This document shows positions 35,277 to 47,640 of a stretch of DNA of 64,000 nucleotides, piece by piece (the first letter of the stretch is position 1; each line of letters starts with the position of its first letter). The stretch covers positions 1,202,501-1,266,500 of the forward strand of contig JBAJFG010000615.1 of assembly GCA_037903475.1 (NCBI GenBank), given 5' to 3'. Source of the DNA: Ancylostoma caninum (Eukaryota > Nematoda > Chromadorea > Rhabditida > Ancylostomatidae). Under the pieces are notes generated by a model. The model made no database searches. It saw only the letters and a list, made by a program, of their open reading frames with translations, and was not told the origin of the DNA. A program made the translations under genes and the position numbers.

Positions 35277-35286
35277 TTTATATAAG
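35277..35286 (-). promoter_or_regulatory. TATA box of repeat-protein gene 2
   Basis: The minus strand reads CTTATATAAAGG, about 60 bases before the ATG, in the same place as in the paralogue. Confidence 0.65.
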
Positions 35287-35338
35287 TGTGACTACAGTGT
35301 AAATTTTGAGAAGTTTCTACATCAAAAAAAAAACGACA

Positions 35339-35356
35339 GAACCTCTGATCATTTCA
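35339..35356 (-). promoter_or_regulatory. Conserved upstream box of repeat-protein gene 2
   Basis: On the plus strand this is GAACCTCTGATCATTTCA, differing at one base from the box at 27050-27067. The contained TGATCA is palindromic here but not in the other copy. Confidence 0.5.
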
Positions 35357-36945
35357 ACTTATCGTTGGGGAATGTTATCGGACACTCCGAATGTGAACAC
35401 TACGTGAAAATGTACACTTTAGTTAACCAAGTGATATGCACATCATCTCTGAACTGTGACGCACAACGGCGACAACACAATTTTTTCCTGTTTGTGGCGA
35501 GACATGGTTAACTTCTATCTACTAGTTTTGTCTCGATGAAGACAAAACCGTTCATTGATCTTTGCTGAAGATGGTTGCAAGGATTTTGCTTATTGTTAGC
35601 AATATGTTTGGAATGGCGAAGTATAACAATTTGAAGTCGTGCACATACACACAGAATTACAATAAATGTTTGTCTCCGCATCCCCTCAAACTCGGGTAAT
35701 TAGACTGTTTGTATTGTTACACAAATAAAACCACAAAACCAACATTGTAGGTAAAGTCTGGTTCTGTGGTGAATAGCTTGTAAACTGCAGATGCACTTTC
35801 TCTTTTGTGCTTGGAATGAGCTTTGTTACCCTACTATATCAGTGAGAAAACTTTTATTGTATGTATAACCTTGTACATATGTATAACTAAGCTCGAAATC
35901 ATTTGTGTGAGATTAGAAAACATACTAATTATAAGAGGTTTCATTCCTGAGCTCCAGGAGTAACGTAGGTAATATTATTTACCTTATACTGCAGAATGGT
36001 CGACGCTCTTTTGAGCTTGCCTGGCGGATTTACAAAATTGGATATAAGTCGTATAAAGTTGATCACACCTGTTCATTCATCCTTCATTTTGTGATCCGGT
36101 TCTCAACCTGTGAATTCAATTTCTGTTCTGTGCGGTGGAATGCACTTTTTACCCTACTCTATCGTTAAGGAAGTTTTTGTTTAGGAACTGGAACACCATT
36201 CATCATTATAGGACGCAGCCATATTATGTTTAATATTCCCAGCATGAACATTGTCCTTCTTGGACAAATAATTAGACGGAAATCTGAAATCTCATCAGCT
36301 AAGAAATCTGCTTTCTTACAAAACGCACCGTATCTGGTTCATCTAAGCGGTCCAGCACAAAGTCTAGTCTAGCCTAGTTTTACCTCTGGAGTCGATAGAT
36401 TGTACCAGGGGAGTCTAGGAAGATGAAGCCCCAAGAAGGTACATCCGGGTCTTCCGCGCAAGTCATTGCGAATATGCATTCAGTACCTCTAGGACTCTCC
36501 AATAAACTCAAACTGCGTGAGGCATCTAATCAACACTGACGGCTTTGTCCTTCATATAGTCCAAGGATCCCTATCATATCAATGTACATATTGCGTTGGG
36601 TATGCTTAGTTACTCCAGGTTCTCAATGTCCGTCTTCTGGGTACAACTCACTGTGATTAGTTAAGCGCAACAAATCTTCGTGTTTGCGATTTCGCCGGAG
36701 TTTAATGTGTACGGAGACCCAATGCTCATATCCAGTGGTAACAGAGCGCAAAACACACATTCTTGACAGGGCCTAGGCGGGTCAGCTCTTGCAAGGCAGC
36801 TGTGCTCATGGAATGCAACTGCGTTCTTGATAGGTATTGGAATTCCTCGAGGGTGGTTACGACTCTTTATGATGGTCCACTTTGCGAATATCACGTGCAC
36901 GCGGAACTCTGTTGGCAACCTCAGATGATACATACGAATGCATGC
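35357..36945. other. Spacer with no gene seen
   Basis: A loosely repeated pair (near 35800-35870 and 36120-36185, sharing TTACCCTACT) is present. No exon or recognisable mobile element was found. Confidence 0.4.
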
Positions 36946-37830
36946 CGAGCTCGAATCAGAAGAACAATGGCATAAGCCTAAAGCAAACACAAAGATAGGT
37001 ATAGAAACAAGGAAGCAAAGAATGTTGAAGCATGCACAATGCAAAATAGACAGAGAAAAGATACAGCACGTCAACCATCCCTTGTGACAGGTAGAAACAA
37101 CGCCCGAGAAGCAGAAGAAGGGCACAGACTTAACAAAGCCAGCGGCATCAGAGAATTAGAAATTAGGTTGGAGATAGAGGGAGAGAGGAGCAGATCGAAA
37201 TGGGATGGAAGAAAACACGACAATAGCAACAACGGTACACCCTACTACGACAAAGTGAGCAAAGACTCCAATGTAGAAAAACCAACGAGGGAACAACACA
37301 AATTCAAAACAAAAGTAAGAGAGAATGGAAAAGAAAACTGAAAAGAGAAACAAACAGTAATGAGGCATCAAACAGAGAAGAAAACATTAACACCGATGAT
37401 AAATGGCGCTGAGATGGAGTGTTAAAAAAGCTCGAATCAGAAGAACAATGGCATAAGTCTAAAGCAATAGGTATAGAAACAAGGAAGAAAAATAAAAGGA
37501 ATGCCGGTGCGAGAATGTGAAGTGTTGATGCTCAATGCAAAATAGTAGGGGAGAAGATGAAACAATTCAAACCTTCATCGGGGAAACTACATACATATAA
37601 ACAACGCGCGGAATATGCAGTAGCTCTACAGGCGGAGTAAACAAGGGTACAAACACAAACAAAGTCTGCGGCATCAGAGGACTACAGGTAGGTTGGAGAA
37701 AGAAAGGGAGGGAGAGACAGAATGAAACGTGGGATAGAACAGAAAACGCATGCAAAAAACCAACAGAGAAAGAACACACGTTTAAAAAAAGATAAGAGAG
37801 GATAGAGACAGAACTAAAAAAATAGTAAAG
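36946..37830. repeat. Diverged tandem duplication, unit about 480-530 bp
   Basis: The block starting AGCTCGAATCAGAAGAACAA at 36946 recurs at 37430. Later landmarks (GGTATAGAAACAAGGAAG, AACAAAG...GCGGCATCAGAG, AGGTTGGAGA) recur in the same order. Sequence is purine-rich on the plus strand, which opens a long lysine-rich frame in the first unit only. The frame is not kept in the second unit, so I do not call a gene. Confidence 0.75.
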
Positions 37831-37895
37831 TATTGCCAGCTCACAGATTCCCAACATGGTTGAGGATTCTCTCTTGATTACATGTACGTACACAC

Positions 37896-38153
37896 CAGTG
37901 GCGGAAGCCGCCCCCCCCCCCCCGAGAATGGGTCGCGTAATTTTCGAAATTACTCTACAATACAAACAAAAATCTTGTATCAGTTTATTTTTAATTGCTT
38001 ATTTTTATTATCATTTCTAATATAATTTTTATTAATTATTTATCATTATAATTGATATTTTTATTAATTTTATTTTCCGTCTGGGTCCCCAAAACGGCGG
38101 TGACTTTTTTTCCCACGCCCCCCCCCTCCGCCCACTTTCTGCGTCCGCCACTG
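37896..38153. mobile_element. hAT-type MITE with 8-bp target duplication
   Basis: The ends are CAGTGGCGGAAGC and GCGTCCGCCACTG. The flanks GTACACAC (37888-37895) and GTACGCAC (38154-38161) are an 8-bp duplication with one mismatch. CAGTGGCGGA-type termini and 8-bp duplications are typical of hAT elements. The interior is C-rich at both ends and AT-rich in the middle, with no coding. A truncated copy lies at 817-990. Confidence 0.85.
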
Positions 38154-38507
38154 GTACGCACATCACTGATGACGGAGTGGGGTGCATCATCCCATGGTAT
38201 ACGTAAATATAAAAACTGCCTTGAAAGTGATGAAAGTCGTGTACCATCCCAAACAGCGCGCTAATTAGCATTCTAACATTACATTCTATTTCAGATGTAC
38301 TTATTGAGCTCACCAGAAGAAGAACAACTTCGTCAAGCGAATTTGCAAAAAATCTGACATGCGAATAATCCTTCAATTACTGATCTACTGTTTTTCATAT
38401 ATTATTGATTCGAAGTTAGCACTGTTGTATACCATCTCGAAGCTTATCTATTGTTTGTTCGTTCTTTGACGATCATTGGCTTTGAAGCCTCTGTCCGATT
38501 ATCCAAG

Positions 38508-39150
38508 ATGCCCTCCAAGGTGCAAATTCGTATCATTTTGCTCCATGAGTTCAAATCTGAACAGAAAGCTTTGGAGGCCCACGAAATATTTCGAAAGCGT
38601 GGAGACTAAACCAATTCAATTCGCAACACTGAACTCTTGTTCCAAAAACATCGATCCGGAGATATGAGCTTTGAAGATGAAAGCAGGTCGATGATCAGAT
38701 CTATGAACTTGACGACGACGTTGTGAAGTCTCCAGTGGGGTCGGATCCTAGAAAAACTGCGTGAGTTAGCGGAAGATCTTCAGTGTCATTCCCAACCGTC
38801 GCCAAGAGTTCGGAGGAAATTGGAAAGGTGAAGAAAATGGAACAGTAGATGCGACATGAACTGACCGCTGAACAGATGCTCAGGCGCTATCAGATGCCAT
38901 CGGAGCTGCTTTTACGAGAAAAGAATGAACCTTTCCTTGATCGAGTCATCACTGCGACGAGAAGGATATGTAGTCTCTTCCCAATATTTGAACACAGATG
39001 AACCCCCAAAACTTTTTCAAACCAGAAATTGCACCAAAAGTAGATTTTGGTCACGGTATGGTGGAATACTGCAGGAATTCTACATTATGACTTTTTAAAA
39101 CCAAATGAAGCCATCAGTGCGAGCAGAACTATGTAGATTCTAACGGCTCT
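38508..39150 (+). pseudogene. mariner transposase, N-terminal and central remnant
   Basis: It starts MPSKVQIRIILLHEFK, the helix-turn-helix region, then SFEDESRSMIRS (the typical Fe-DEpRxGRPs linker in decayed form). Later frames give DEPPKLFQ, then VWWNTAGILHYDFLKPNEAI, the strand around the second catalytic Asp region of mariner transposases. At least four frame changes or stops break it and the C-terminal part is absent. It is a different insertion from 1020-1299 and 63460-63846. Confidence 0.9.
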
Positions 39151-40469
39151 CATTTTGTTTGGTAGAATCTCGTGTGAGCTGAGTTATAAACCTTAGAAGT
39201 TACACGTCAAAAAAAAAGCAGTTTCCTTGCACACAATCTGCAAATATGTATACAAAAATAACTATTTCTATTCCCAAATGAGTTCAGAGAAAAGATCATT
39301 TGTGGAGTTGTTTAGCTATCAATTTCGAGTATACAGCTCCATGATGGAGCAGCTGATTTGAATTGACCCCGTAGTAGTGGTGGAGAAATTGGCTCTCTGG
39401 TGTTGTTTGATAAATTTTTCTGGGATTCAGTTTTTATTGGCGTTCTCTGCAGCCGTAGTTACATCGTTTCAAGCAAGCGATAGACAAAGCATAATTTTTC
39501 TCAATCTGGCACTTAAATAATTGGAGCCGTCTTTGGACCTCAACCAACAGTGGTTACGTTGAAACCTCAAATGGAGAACAACTCACCATGATAACAGTCT
39601 GGTAAGGCAGAAACTATCCACGCAAGCAATCTGGAAATGCTCATGCTTAAAGATGATCGAAAATGGGGACACTTTTCGTACAGGCGGCTTTAACTCTCTC
39701 CATACCCGTTGTGAAGATAATTATCATGCAAATAGGGAAAATTAATGGAGAAGCAAAACTGAGCTCAAGCACATTCCTGGGGAATCATGTTTCGACAAAA
39801 AAGGTTGAACAGTAACGGCGCAGTCGTACCAACAACTTCTCTCATTCGAAGTAACGATAATGAAATCACTTTTGTGAGAAGATGAAACGACTTGATCTAT
39901 GAGATGCTGTCGCTAAAATTTTATAAAAGCGATGCTCACGAGTGTTACCACTGGAAAAAGTAATACGATATTTGATAGTCGGATCTGTCGTTCAATATTT
40001 GTTGATTTTCTCGAAATTGATTTTCTGCAAAAATATTATTTTATAATGTGAACATTTACAGGATGACTCAAAAGTCTGGCAGATTTTCAAGTGCAGCAAA
40101 AACTATGAATAAAAAAGAATGTTGACAAATGTTGTTTATTAATCGAACTGTTAACAAAAAACCATTCGTGAATCGTAGAATTCTCATTAACATTGGTGTT
40201 ATAAAAGCGTGCACACCCCACAGCGTAAACATCGACACCTCTCTATCAGTTGTTACCGGCCATTTGTTTCATGTGCAGAATTGAACGGCATATATGTATT
40301 GGTGAGCCCACCCCTGTTATATATTAGATGCATGAATGAATGTTTCATCGCCATCTCAACGAGAACTGAGATGATGGCATGATGAAATCTCAGGCAGATT
40401 GCATGAAAAGTGACAATGTGCCCTCCCTTCGTCTCCTGTGGAATGTGCGCAAACATTTAGCGGTGTCGT
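39151..40469. other. Spacer with no gene seen
   Basis: Nothing recognisable apart from a tract near 40062 (GATGACTCAAAAGTCTGGCA) that resembles the end of a mariner-type element. Confidence 0.35.
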
Positions 40470-40766
40470 GTGCGAGCCCAACTGCAAAATGGTTTTGCTT
40501 CGGTTAAAATATTTAACGATAACATCAAGAGACGGTTGGTTGAAAACAGGCCTGACGACATGTCAACCATTGCATTTTTCCTCCTAGCAATAGCGTACAC
40601 TGCTCAAAGGCAAGGGGGTTTATCAGATTACGTGATTGAATTGCGGACGGAACCGCAGGCGTTTCAGAACAGTGAACTATGGAAAGCAGGATTTTCTCAC
40701 CAGAAAATTGCCCAAATGCTCAATAGACCCTTCAAGGAAGGTATTGCGAATAAACAAAGGGGATAA
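40470..40766 (+). pseudogene. Possible Tc1/mariner-like DNA-binding remnant
   Basis: This 98-codon frame contains ELWKAGFSHQKIAQMLNRP, which resembles the first helix-turn-helix of Tc1-type transposases (aGfS..kIAkmLnrp). The rest of the frame is not recognisable. Downstream sequence to about 41450 is broken in all frames. The call rests on one motif. Confidence 0.35.
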
Positions 40767-42316
40767 ACAATTCAATATCTCTGTTCGGAAAACATGTACA
40801 AGAAGAGCACAGTTGCAGTGACTTCAAAGTGATGTGTTGATACTAACCCATGAAACGGATATCACCTGCGCTAGATAAATCCAATTTGAATTCTAGAAGA
40901 CCGAGTGTGAATAACCGGAACGAATGTTCGTCCATTACCACTGATTTGCTATCTTCCGTATCACTATGCAACCTGTAGATTGCTGCGATGCTCAAGCTCG
41001 TCTTCGATTCAGGGTGCAGGGTCTCAATCCCTGCCGAAAGCCGCATCCACATCCGCCATGATATGCCCTATCATTTCGGCAAAAGTTGGATTGCAGCACA
41101 GCCATTCTGCTATCTCAGCGAGTCTTTCAATGATGGACCAATCAGCAAGGCTAAGTTGAAAGATTGTTCATATTCATAGGGTTCAAGCTTCACAGATAAA
41201 GAAAAAAGAGGTTATCCATCAAATTCCAAGCACGAGCAATTTTGGGCAGCCTGGAAGATGACGAAAGGTTGACAAAGAGAATGCTGTCCGAACACTTCAA
41301 TATGGACCATTCGGCCATTGTACAATACTTACTACCACTTGTAACTTCGAATGTTTATAACTCAGCTCAATTTTATCGAACAGAATAAGAACTAAATCGA
41401 ACTAAATATAAAATGGTTCAAAATCTACATAGATCTGCCAACGTTTCACCTGATTATAAATTCGTCTTCTCCCTTATATCGTTCATTCAATGACAGTACT
41501 TATCTGCGTTGATGGCTTCACCACTTTTAAGGACTCATAATGTACATATTTCTTATGCACTTTGCATATCTGGTTACAATAATAATCAGCATTGATAGGT
41601 TAGGAACTCATGATGTAAAATCCCTGCGGAAAATTCCACCGTGCTTTAATCATAGTCTTCTTTTGGTGCAATTTCTGCTTCGGAAAAAATTTTGGGGGCT
41701 CATCGTTGTTCTATCTCTGCGAAGAGCTTTTGCGGTCATTGTAAAGGCTCCATTTCTCGACGCAGTTTAAAAGTAAGTGAAAGTCAAAGGACGAATAGGC
41801 GAAAGTAAAACTTCTAAATAGTATGCAACAGTGAAAACATCGAATAGATACTACATGAAAAACTGAGGTTCAAAATTGACCAGCAAAAAACGCAAAAGAT
41901 TTAAAGGGTCAGAGAAAGTTGTTGTTTTATGCAATAACAGGCTTGAATTACCAAATCATTTCTTTTCAGAACAATTCTCCTTTTGTTGTTGTTTTTTTTT
42001 TTGTTTGCGCAGAATAGTAAAACACATCGGTTAACCCGGCCATGTAAGAGAATCGACGACTTAGCTGTTTATCCGGTAGTCTAGCTCTTTGTCAGGTAGT
42101 GTAGTTGTTTATCTAGAAGGCGCCACGCCCTCAGCGGATGAACGGCTCGCCCCGCGTAAGAGTAAACTGGAGCTCTGCGAAGAAAAGAACACTTGTTTCC
42201 AGGAAGTTTCCTCCTACAGCTAATGATAGGGGCAAATTGTTGTCTTCTTTCCTTTTTATAGTTTCATTTTCAAGCGTTATGCCATTGAGAATATTCAAAT
42301 TTCACGCATGTCAGCA
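40767..42316. other. Spacer with no gene seen
   Basis: Possibly the decayed remainder of the Tc1-like element to about 41450, then AT-rich sequence without recognisable features. Confidence 0.3.
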
Positions 42317-42769
42317 TTAGTGACAGTGTCTCACTTTGGAATCGATTTCGAGGTTTCAACATCATAACAATCCGCAGGCGAAGCTATCACAACAGTGTAC
42401 ATATTATCTAACAAAAATGAGAAGAAGCCCTTTTTTTAAAGTTCTGATCCCTGAAGAATCTTAGGTGCTCGCGCAACGACAACTACCACGAGTTGCGACA
42501 TGCCGTGGCAACGGTGGCAAAGATTTGCGCTCCCAACACACTCGGCGCCGGCAATCGACATCAAGCGACATCACCACTGCAGAGCCTTGTCTCAACTTGT
42601 GGCAGTTGTCATTGCGCGAGCAGCTCAAACTCTCCAAAAATAAACCGTTTGAGAAGGGGCTCTTGCTTAATTTTGTGACGTACTAGGCGTACTGTAGTAA
42701 TCATCGTCGCCTGCAGATCATTATGATGTGGAAATATCAAAACCGATTTTGAAGTGAGACAATGCCTTC
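42317..42769. mobile_element. MITE with TGTCTCAC ends and an internal inverted pair
   Basis: The left end is GACAGTGTCTCACTTTGGAA; the inverted right end is AAGGCATTGTCTCACTTCAA, and both run on into ATCG. Inside, CTCGCGCAACGACAACTACC pairs with an inverted copy at about 42600 (GGCAGTTGTCATTGCGCGAG). Part of the same interior recurs near 62330-62370, next to another TGTCTCAC end. Confidence 0.7.
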
Positions 42770-43092
42770 GGGTGGGTAGCACTGCAAGTAATACACCCAT
42801 CATAATGTGGACGCTATTGTTTTATTCAATTATTTTATTCAGATTCCATGAACAATATGCATTAAAAAGAGAACAAGGGAAAATCCGAAGTCAAGTCGAG
42901 TATCTCGCCGAAGTTTTATGGATGTATTTTGTATTTAGTATTTTTTTACACGCGGTTACGCGCGTGCAGAAAAACAAAACAGGACAACTAAGAACGCAAC
43001 GATAAAACACTACTTACATAAGTACAGTGCAAAGTCAAAAGCATGCCAGAAGAAATCAAAACATTCGAGCGAACCATTGCTTTGCAATGCGC

Positions 43093-45597
43093 TCAACGTC
43101 TGCACTGTGCTTGGGTGACACATTCCGCTCTGTTGTTTCGGTAGTAGCCGGGCACGCACTGACATTTAGGTGGTTGGCATGAGAAGCCACAAGCCTAAAT
43201 GAGAGTTTAGATGTAGTGCAGGGAAGTATAAAAATAAGATTTGGCTCTGCGGAACTGCCCAAAACATTTAACTTCTTCGACCACAGTACAAGCTTAGTAC
43301 AAGTTTTTTTGTGGGCAAGTTAGCATTCGACTGTCTTTGGTCTTGTGTGGAAAGACCTCTAATCGAATGGATTTCTGGACGCCTGGATTCAAATCAAATT
43401 TCAAGAGCCAGACTTGTAGTGTAAAAAGGATCCCTTATCTAATGGTACTGCATTTGCTCGAAAAAATTAGTACAATTTTGTGAGTCCCGAAGAGTTTTGT
43501 CCAATAAAGAAACTAGTTATTCAATAGATGGAAATAGATGCACCACACCTACTGGATTTTGATTGACTAGCCAATGGCGGATTACTACAATGTTACATGT
43601 GATTTTATGCAAAACTGCGGAAAAAAATTTTTGAACCCTTTCTTTCGTGGAGCTTTTGGGCGGAGTCAAGGCAGGAGCACGAGATTTCTACACCATCCAC
43701 TTCATCTGAGAGCGCACTTCCACCTGGACAGCATGATCAAACGCCGCAGAGTGGGACTCCACCACCAGGACAGCGTTCTACTTCCATCAGGTGTTGCATT
43801 CCCAAAAGGAAGTGCACCGCGGGTAAAACTCGTACACCCGCCTTGGCCCCGCCCAGAAGCTCCCCGGAAGGAGGATCTCAAAAACAGGTTTTAGGCATAT
43901 TGGCATCAAGTATACCATTGCGATGAGCGGCTCCTTGCGGTCACCGTTAACCAATATATGTGTTTTCTAATTATTAAACTCTCTCTCCTTTGATATGTTT
44001 GTTACAAATCGGCTTTATGCACGAATATAGTATTTCGCACTGGGTTTTTATTTTCTCCTTTCATTGTTGTCATATGGAAAGTGACTTCTTTGGAGCAATG
44101 GGAATTACGAATTTCTCGAGAGAGATTTTTTGAAGGACGTTGCTTCAGAGTGCTGTGGCGTTTAAATTCCCATGAGTGCAATGGCGGCTGCACAATTACC
44201 GTCATTTCAATATTCCCATAGGTAAAAATTGCTAAAATATATTGCAGTTATACCAACCGGGTTCATGTTGGCACATGTTGGTTCACACGTGGAACATTGC
44301 ATCCATCTTTCATGTGGTCCACACATCATTGGTGCCCCGCCAACACCTCCGCCTCCGATTCCACCGATGCCACCTGTGAAAGATAGATGACTCCACTGTA
44401 TCATTACTGGTCAAACCCGTCATAAGAACCTCCACCTATTCCTCCTCCGGGACGATTTGGAGGAAACGGACGATTTGGAGGGAACGGACGATTTGGAGGA
44501 TTTGGACGTTGTGGTGGGCAGGAGCTTCTACGAATGCAGTTATTGTATGAATCGCGAACAAAACCATAGCGGCACTGGCAAACGTTCGGTACGCAACCTC
44601 TCGGGCAGTTCGTCTGAAAACTAGATGTTCAGAATGCTCTAATTATACATACTTCTGGGATGTCGGATCTTCAAGGACAAGAACAGTCGCTCTAAAAACT
44701 GGAAATTATGAGAAAGGTTATAGTCATCATTCATTTGAAGCGTGTTTTCCCTGCAAGAAATGTTCCCTTTTTTCAGGAGCAGACCCTTGGATAAGTTGAA
44801 ACCACACCAATACTATTTTTAGAAATGTTATCAAAAGTTCGTAATGTGCTATAAACATCCGTTGTAAGAGTGTTGACTATTCTTCATAAAAAAATCTTTA
44901 CTAACCATCATAAATGGATCAAGTATGATAATAGGGTACAAAAGACCTACTGGATTAGGAACAGCGCAAGTTGGTTCGCAATGCGTTCCGCATGCCTTCC
45001 TTTCTTCGTTCGGACCACATAGGAATCCTGAAATGGTGAGCCACTGCTGCATGTGAATCTTGAAACATACTGTATTATATTTTGAAACTATTTGTATGGG
45101 AACTGAGATAGCAGCGCATGCTCAATTACGACTATCTTTCATTCAAGTCCTGTGCTAGGAATTTAAACTATCAGAAAATGAAAATTGTACGGAAATTCCT
45201 CAATCGAACAGCGGCAATGTCGTACGGTGCCGAAATACGGTGAAAAAAATAAGAAAGGAGATCGTAGGAAATGGCGAACGAAAGCATACTATATTACAAA
45301 CTAGTATTCGAAGGTCATTCGTACTATCAAAATTCAAAGCAAATAAGCTAACATTCAAAATCCTTCTTTTCACTAGCATTTCTGAGAATATTTTCCTTAA
45401 TTATCGCAATGTGCGAATATTTCTCAACTAGACAGCTTCTTCTGGCTGAAACTACACCTTCCCTTTCTTTTTCTACTACACCATGTGTTACAAGCGCTGC
45501 CCACTTCAGAAAGATGAAACCTACCGCCAGGACCTCTCCGAGCGCTGACGACTGAGATAAGGACTAGCGCTGAGGCTAGCAGAAGGTTAATTTGCAT
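43093..45597 (-). CDS. Secreted two-domain TIL (Ascaris-type) protease inhibitor, 5 exons, 183 aa
   Basis: Minus-strand exons are 45525-45597, 44951-45027, 44430-44613, 44258-44373 and 43093-43194, with junction phases 1, 0, 1, 0, summing to 184 codons with TGA. A 19-residue leader (MQINLLLASALVLISVVSA) is followed by two trypsin-inhibitor-like domains at residues 28-82 and 129-181, each with all ten cysteines. Both domains are split by an intron at the same place, after the fourth cysteine, which indicates internal duplication. The linker is proline-rich (PPNRPF three times) then glycine-rich. By family knowledge the reactive site lies between cysteines 5 and 6: that loop is CPRGC in domain 1 (suggesting a trypsin-like target) and CGFSC in domain 2 (suggesting a chymotrypsin-like target). 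Secreted TIL proteins of parasitic worms inhibit host or worm serine proteases. The exon 3 donor (GGAGGTTCTT) is weak; reading through gives a one-domain protein ending YDGFDQ, so both forms may be made. Confidence 0.85.
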
Positions 45598-47449
45598 GGC
45601 CACTCTGAAAAGATTAAGATACTTCGAAGTCAGACAAATGACGGCAACAAAATCTAAGAGGATCCCAAAGCAAATACACTGAAATCGTATGCAGTATGAT
45701 TACGAAAAGGAGAGAAAAGGTCAGAGCTGTGACATTGTTTTTGCACAAGTCAGCAAAAGTTCGCCTATGAGACAACTTCGTTTTTCTGGGACCGGTTTTA
45801 GTGCAACGTCCGCTTCTTCATCGAGATTTGTAGCAAATGTTCAATGTTTGCGAGAATCTATCGTAAATGAAACTTCAATGAACTATCACTACCAACTGAA
45901 GGGCATGGAAGCTGGCATTGCAAGAAAATTACCTAGGTAATAACTTAATTATAAATGGTTCGTCTAGACGGAGGCGAAACGGACCATTTTTATACTAACC
46001 TTCTTTCATATACTAACCTTCTCACACATATTTTATTGCCTCGATAGCAGCAATTTCTATAAAGTGCTAACTATAAGTAATTTATTTTCTCACAGTCTTT
46101 ACGTTAGACGGAATACTTAACAATATTATTTGCAGAGGAATAAAGCAGCAGAATGGAAGCATAAGATGCACTCTGTCGATTTCCAAGGCCATAGCCCTGT
46201 GAAACTGGGATTGCGATCTTATTGCCAGTTCTCGGGGTTAAGCTTACCCATAAACGCGATTCTGCAGGTCCATGGCATGTCCATGCACGCATCATTGCTA
46301 TCAAGAGGGTAAACATGTTAACACCCCCAAATTTACCCAGTGTTAACACTGGTGTTGGCATATTTCCCATGGGTGATCTTAATGATGCATATCGACTCAT
46401 CATAAATTATTGAAATTACCCGGGACAAACGTGCCAACGCCTCCAGAATACGAAGGTAAATTTGGGAGCGTTAACACCTTTCTCTGGGTAATCTCAATGA
46501 CGCATGCCAGCCCAAGACCCTATGATATGTTTACAGCTTCAACATGCATGTGCACTGTTAATGGTCTCTATAAACATACACAGATCTAAGCTTAGCATGG
46601 GTATTGTTGCTCTCTGAAAATGTTTGGTTTCACACAAATATCAAGAATAATTCTGAAAGAAAGCGTCAGAAAAGTGAATTATTCTAACCACACAATCTGA
46701 AATGAGCAGTTTTGAGAATATTCAAAACAATTAGGACTCTTTGCACGATTGAGCAAGACAACTGCGAGTATATGTACGATCTTAGTGCTATAAAAACTAG
46801 CCTCGTCAAGATGCATCAGTTGATTGATGAGTACCCACTTTGCGGAAACATTCTCTTCTCTATTCAAGGAAGCATGATCTATTGCACTGGACAGAGAATT
46901 GTTTGACTTTAAAGTTTTGTCTGCTCCTCATGAGATCCATTAGTCTCTATGTCACAGTGAACATGCTGAACAATCAATTCTGGCGGCTGGGCCCAGCTTT
47001 TACGATCGTTATTGCAAAATATAGAGTCTTAGAAGACAAAGGCAGAAATCACATCGAGGGGGCGTGTGACTTCTAACGGAGAACATTTGAATCGGAGCTG
47101 GTTATTTCTGAGAGGATATTTCAAGTTTTAGCAGTGAGCAATGCAATCCATCATTTACGTGCTGTTCGCAGAGCTGGAGTCCGTTTCGAAAGAAAAACAT
47201 CATAGAAATCGGAAAAATCCAGCACATCTTTGCCAAGGGCTCATTTAGAAAACGTACTCATCAATGATGCCCAACCGAAGCTGATGCTTTAATATCCAGG
47301 AGGACTTAAGCGGTTTAACTTCGACAGCATAGAGCACAGACAAGTGTTGGAGGACCTTGTAATCACTTTTAAAATTTTGTGATTGAAAGTTAAGGGGGGC
47401 ACTCTGTAATAGGTCACAGGCTTCACCTTGTGAATCTGAGCCCAAGCAC
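45598..47449. other. Upstream of the TIL gene; minor repeats only
   Basis: A repeated motif (GGGTAATCTCAATGA or GGGTGATCTTAATGATG with TTAACACC nearby) occurs near 46370 and 46490 and again near 49670. No TATA box was seen at the TIL start and no other gene is supported. Confidence 0.4.
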
Positions 47450-47640
47450 TAGCCTAAGCTTAAACCTAAGCGTAACCTTATGCTTACATGGGTTAAAGCC
47501 TAACCCTACGCAGGGAACTTGGAAACCGTATTTTGCGAATTTTTCAATCTCATGCAAAATACGGTTTTTAAGTTTCCTGAGTAAGACTTAGGCTTAGGCT
47601 TCAGAGAAATGCCCCCTCCCCCCTACTCTATTTTTACCCC
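47450..47640. repeat. Inverted repeat with TTAGGC-like tracts
   Basis: The left side is CCTAAGCTTAAACCTAAGC and the right side TTAGGCTTAGGC. Between them AAACCGTATTTTGC pairs with GCAAAATACGGTTT. The right flank (GGCTTAGGCTTC then a CCCC-rich tract and TTTTTACC) resembles the internal module at 19020-19075, so it is probably a relic of the same element family rather than a true telomere scar. Confidence 0.55.

Noticed and set aside
36661..37125. 154-codon minus-strand frame and the 100-codon plus-strand frame nearby
   Set aside because: Purine strand bias in a duplicated non-coding block explains them; the frames are not kept between the two copies.
43640..43900. Plus-strand Pro/Ser-rich frame opposite the TIL gene intron
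   Set aside because: It looks protein-like in one frame (TPPPGQRSTS) but has no start, partner exon or known domain, and lies inside a well supported intron of another gene.
47450..47610. True interstitial telomere
   Set aside because: TTAGGC units are few and degenerate, and the flanks match the module inside the tRNA-carrying element, so a mobile-element origin is more likely.
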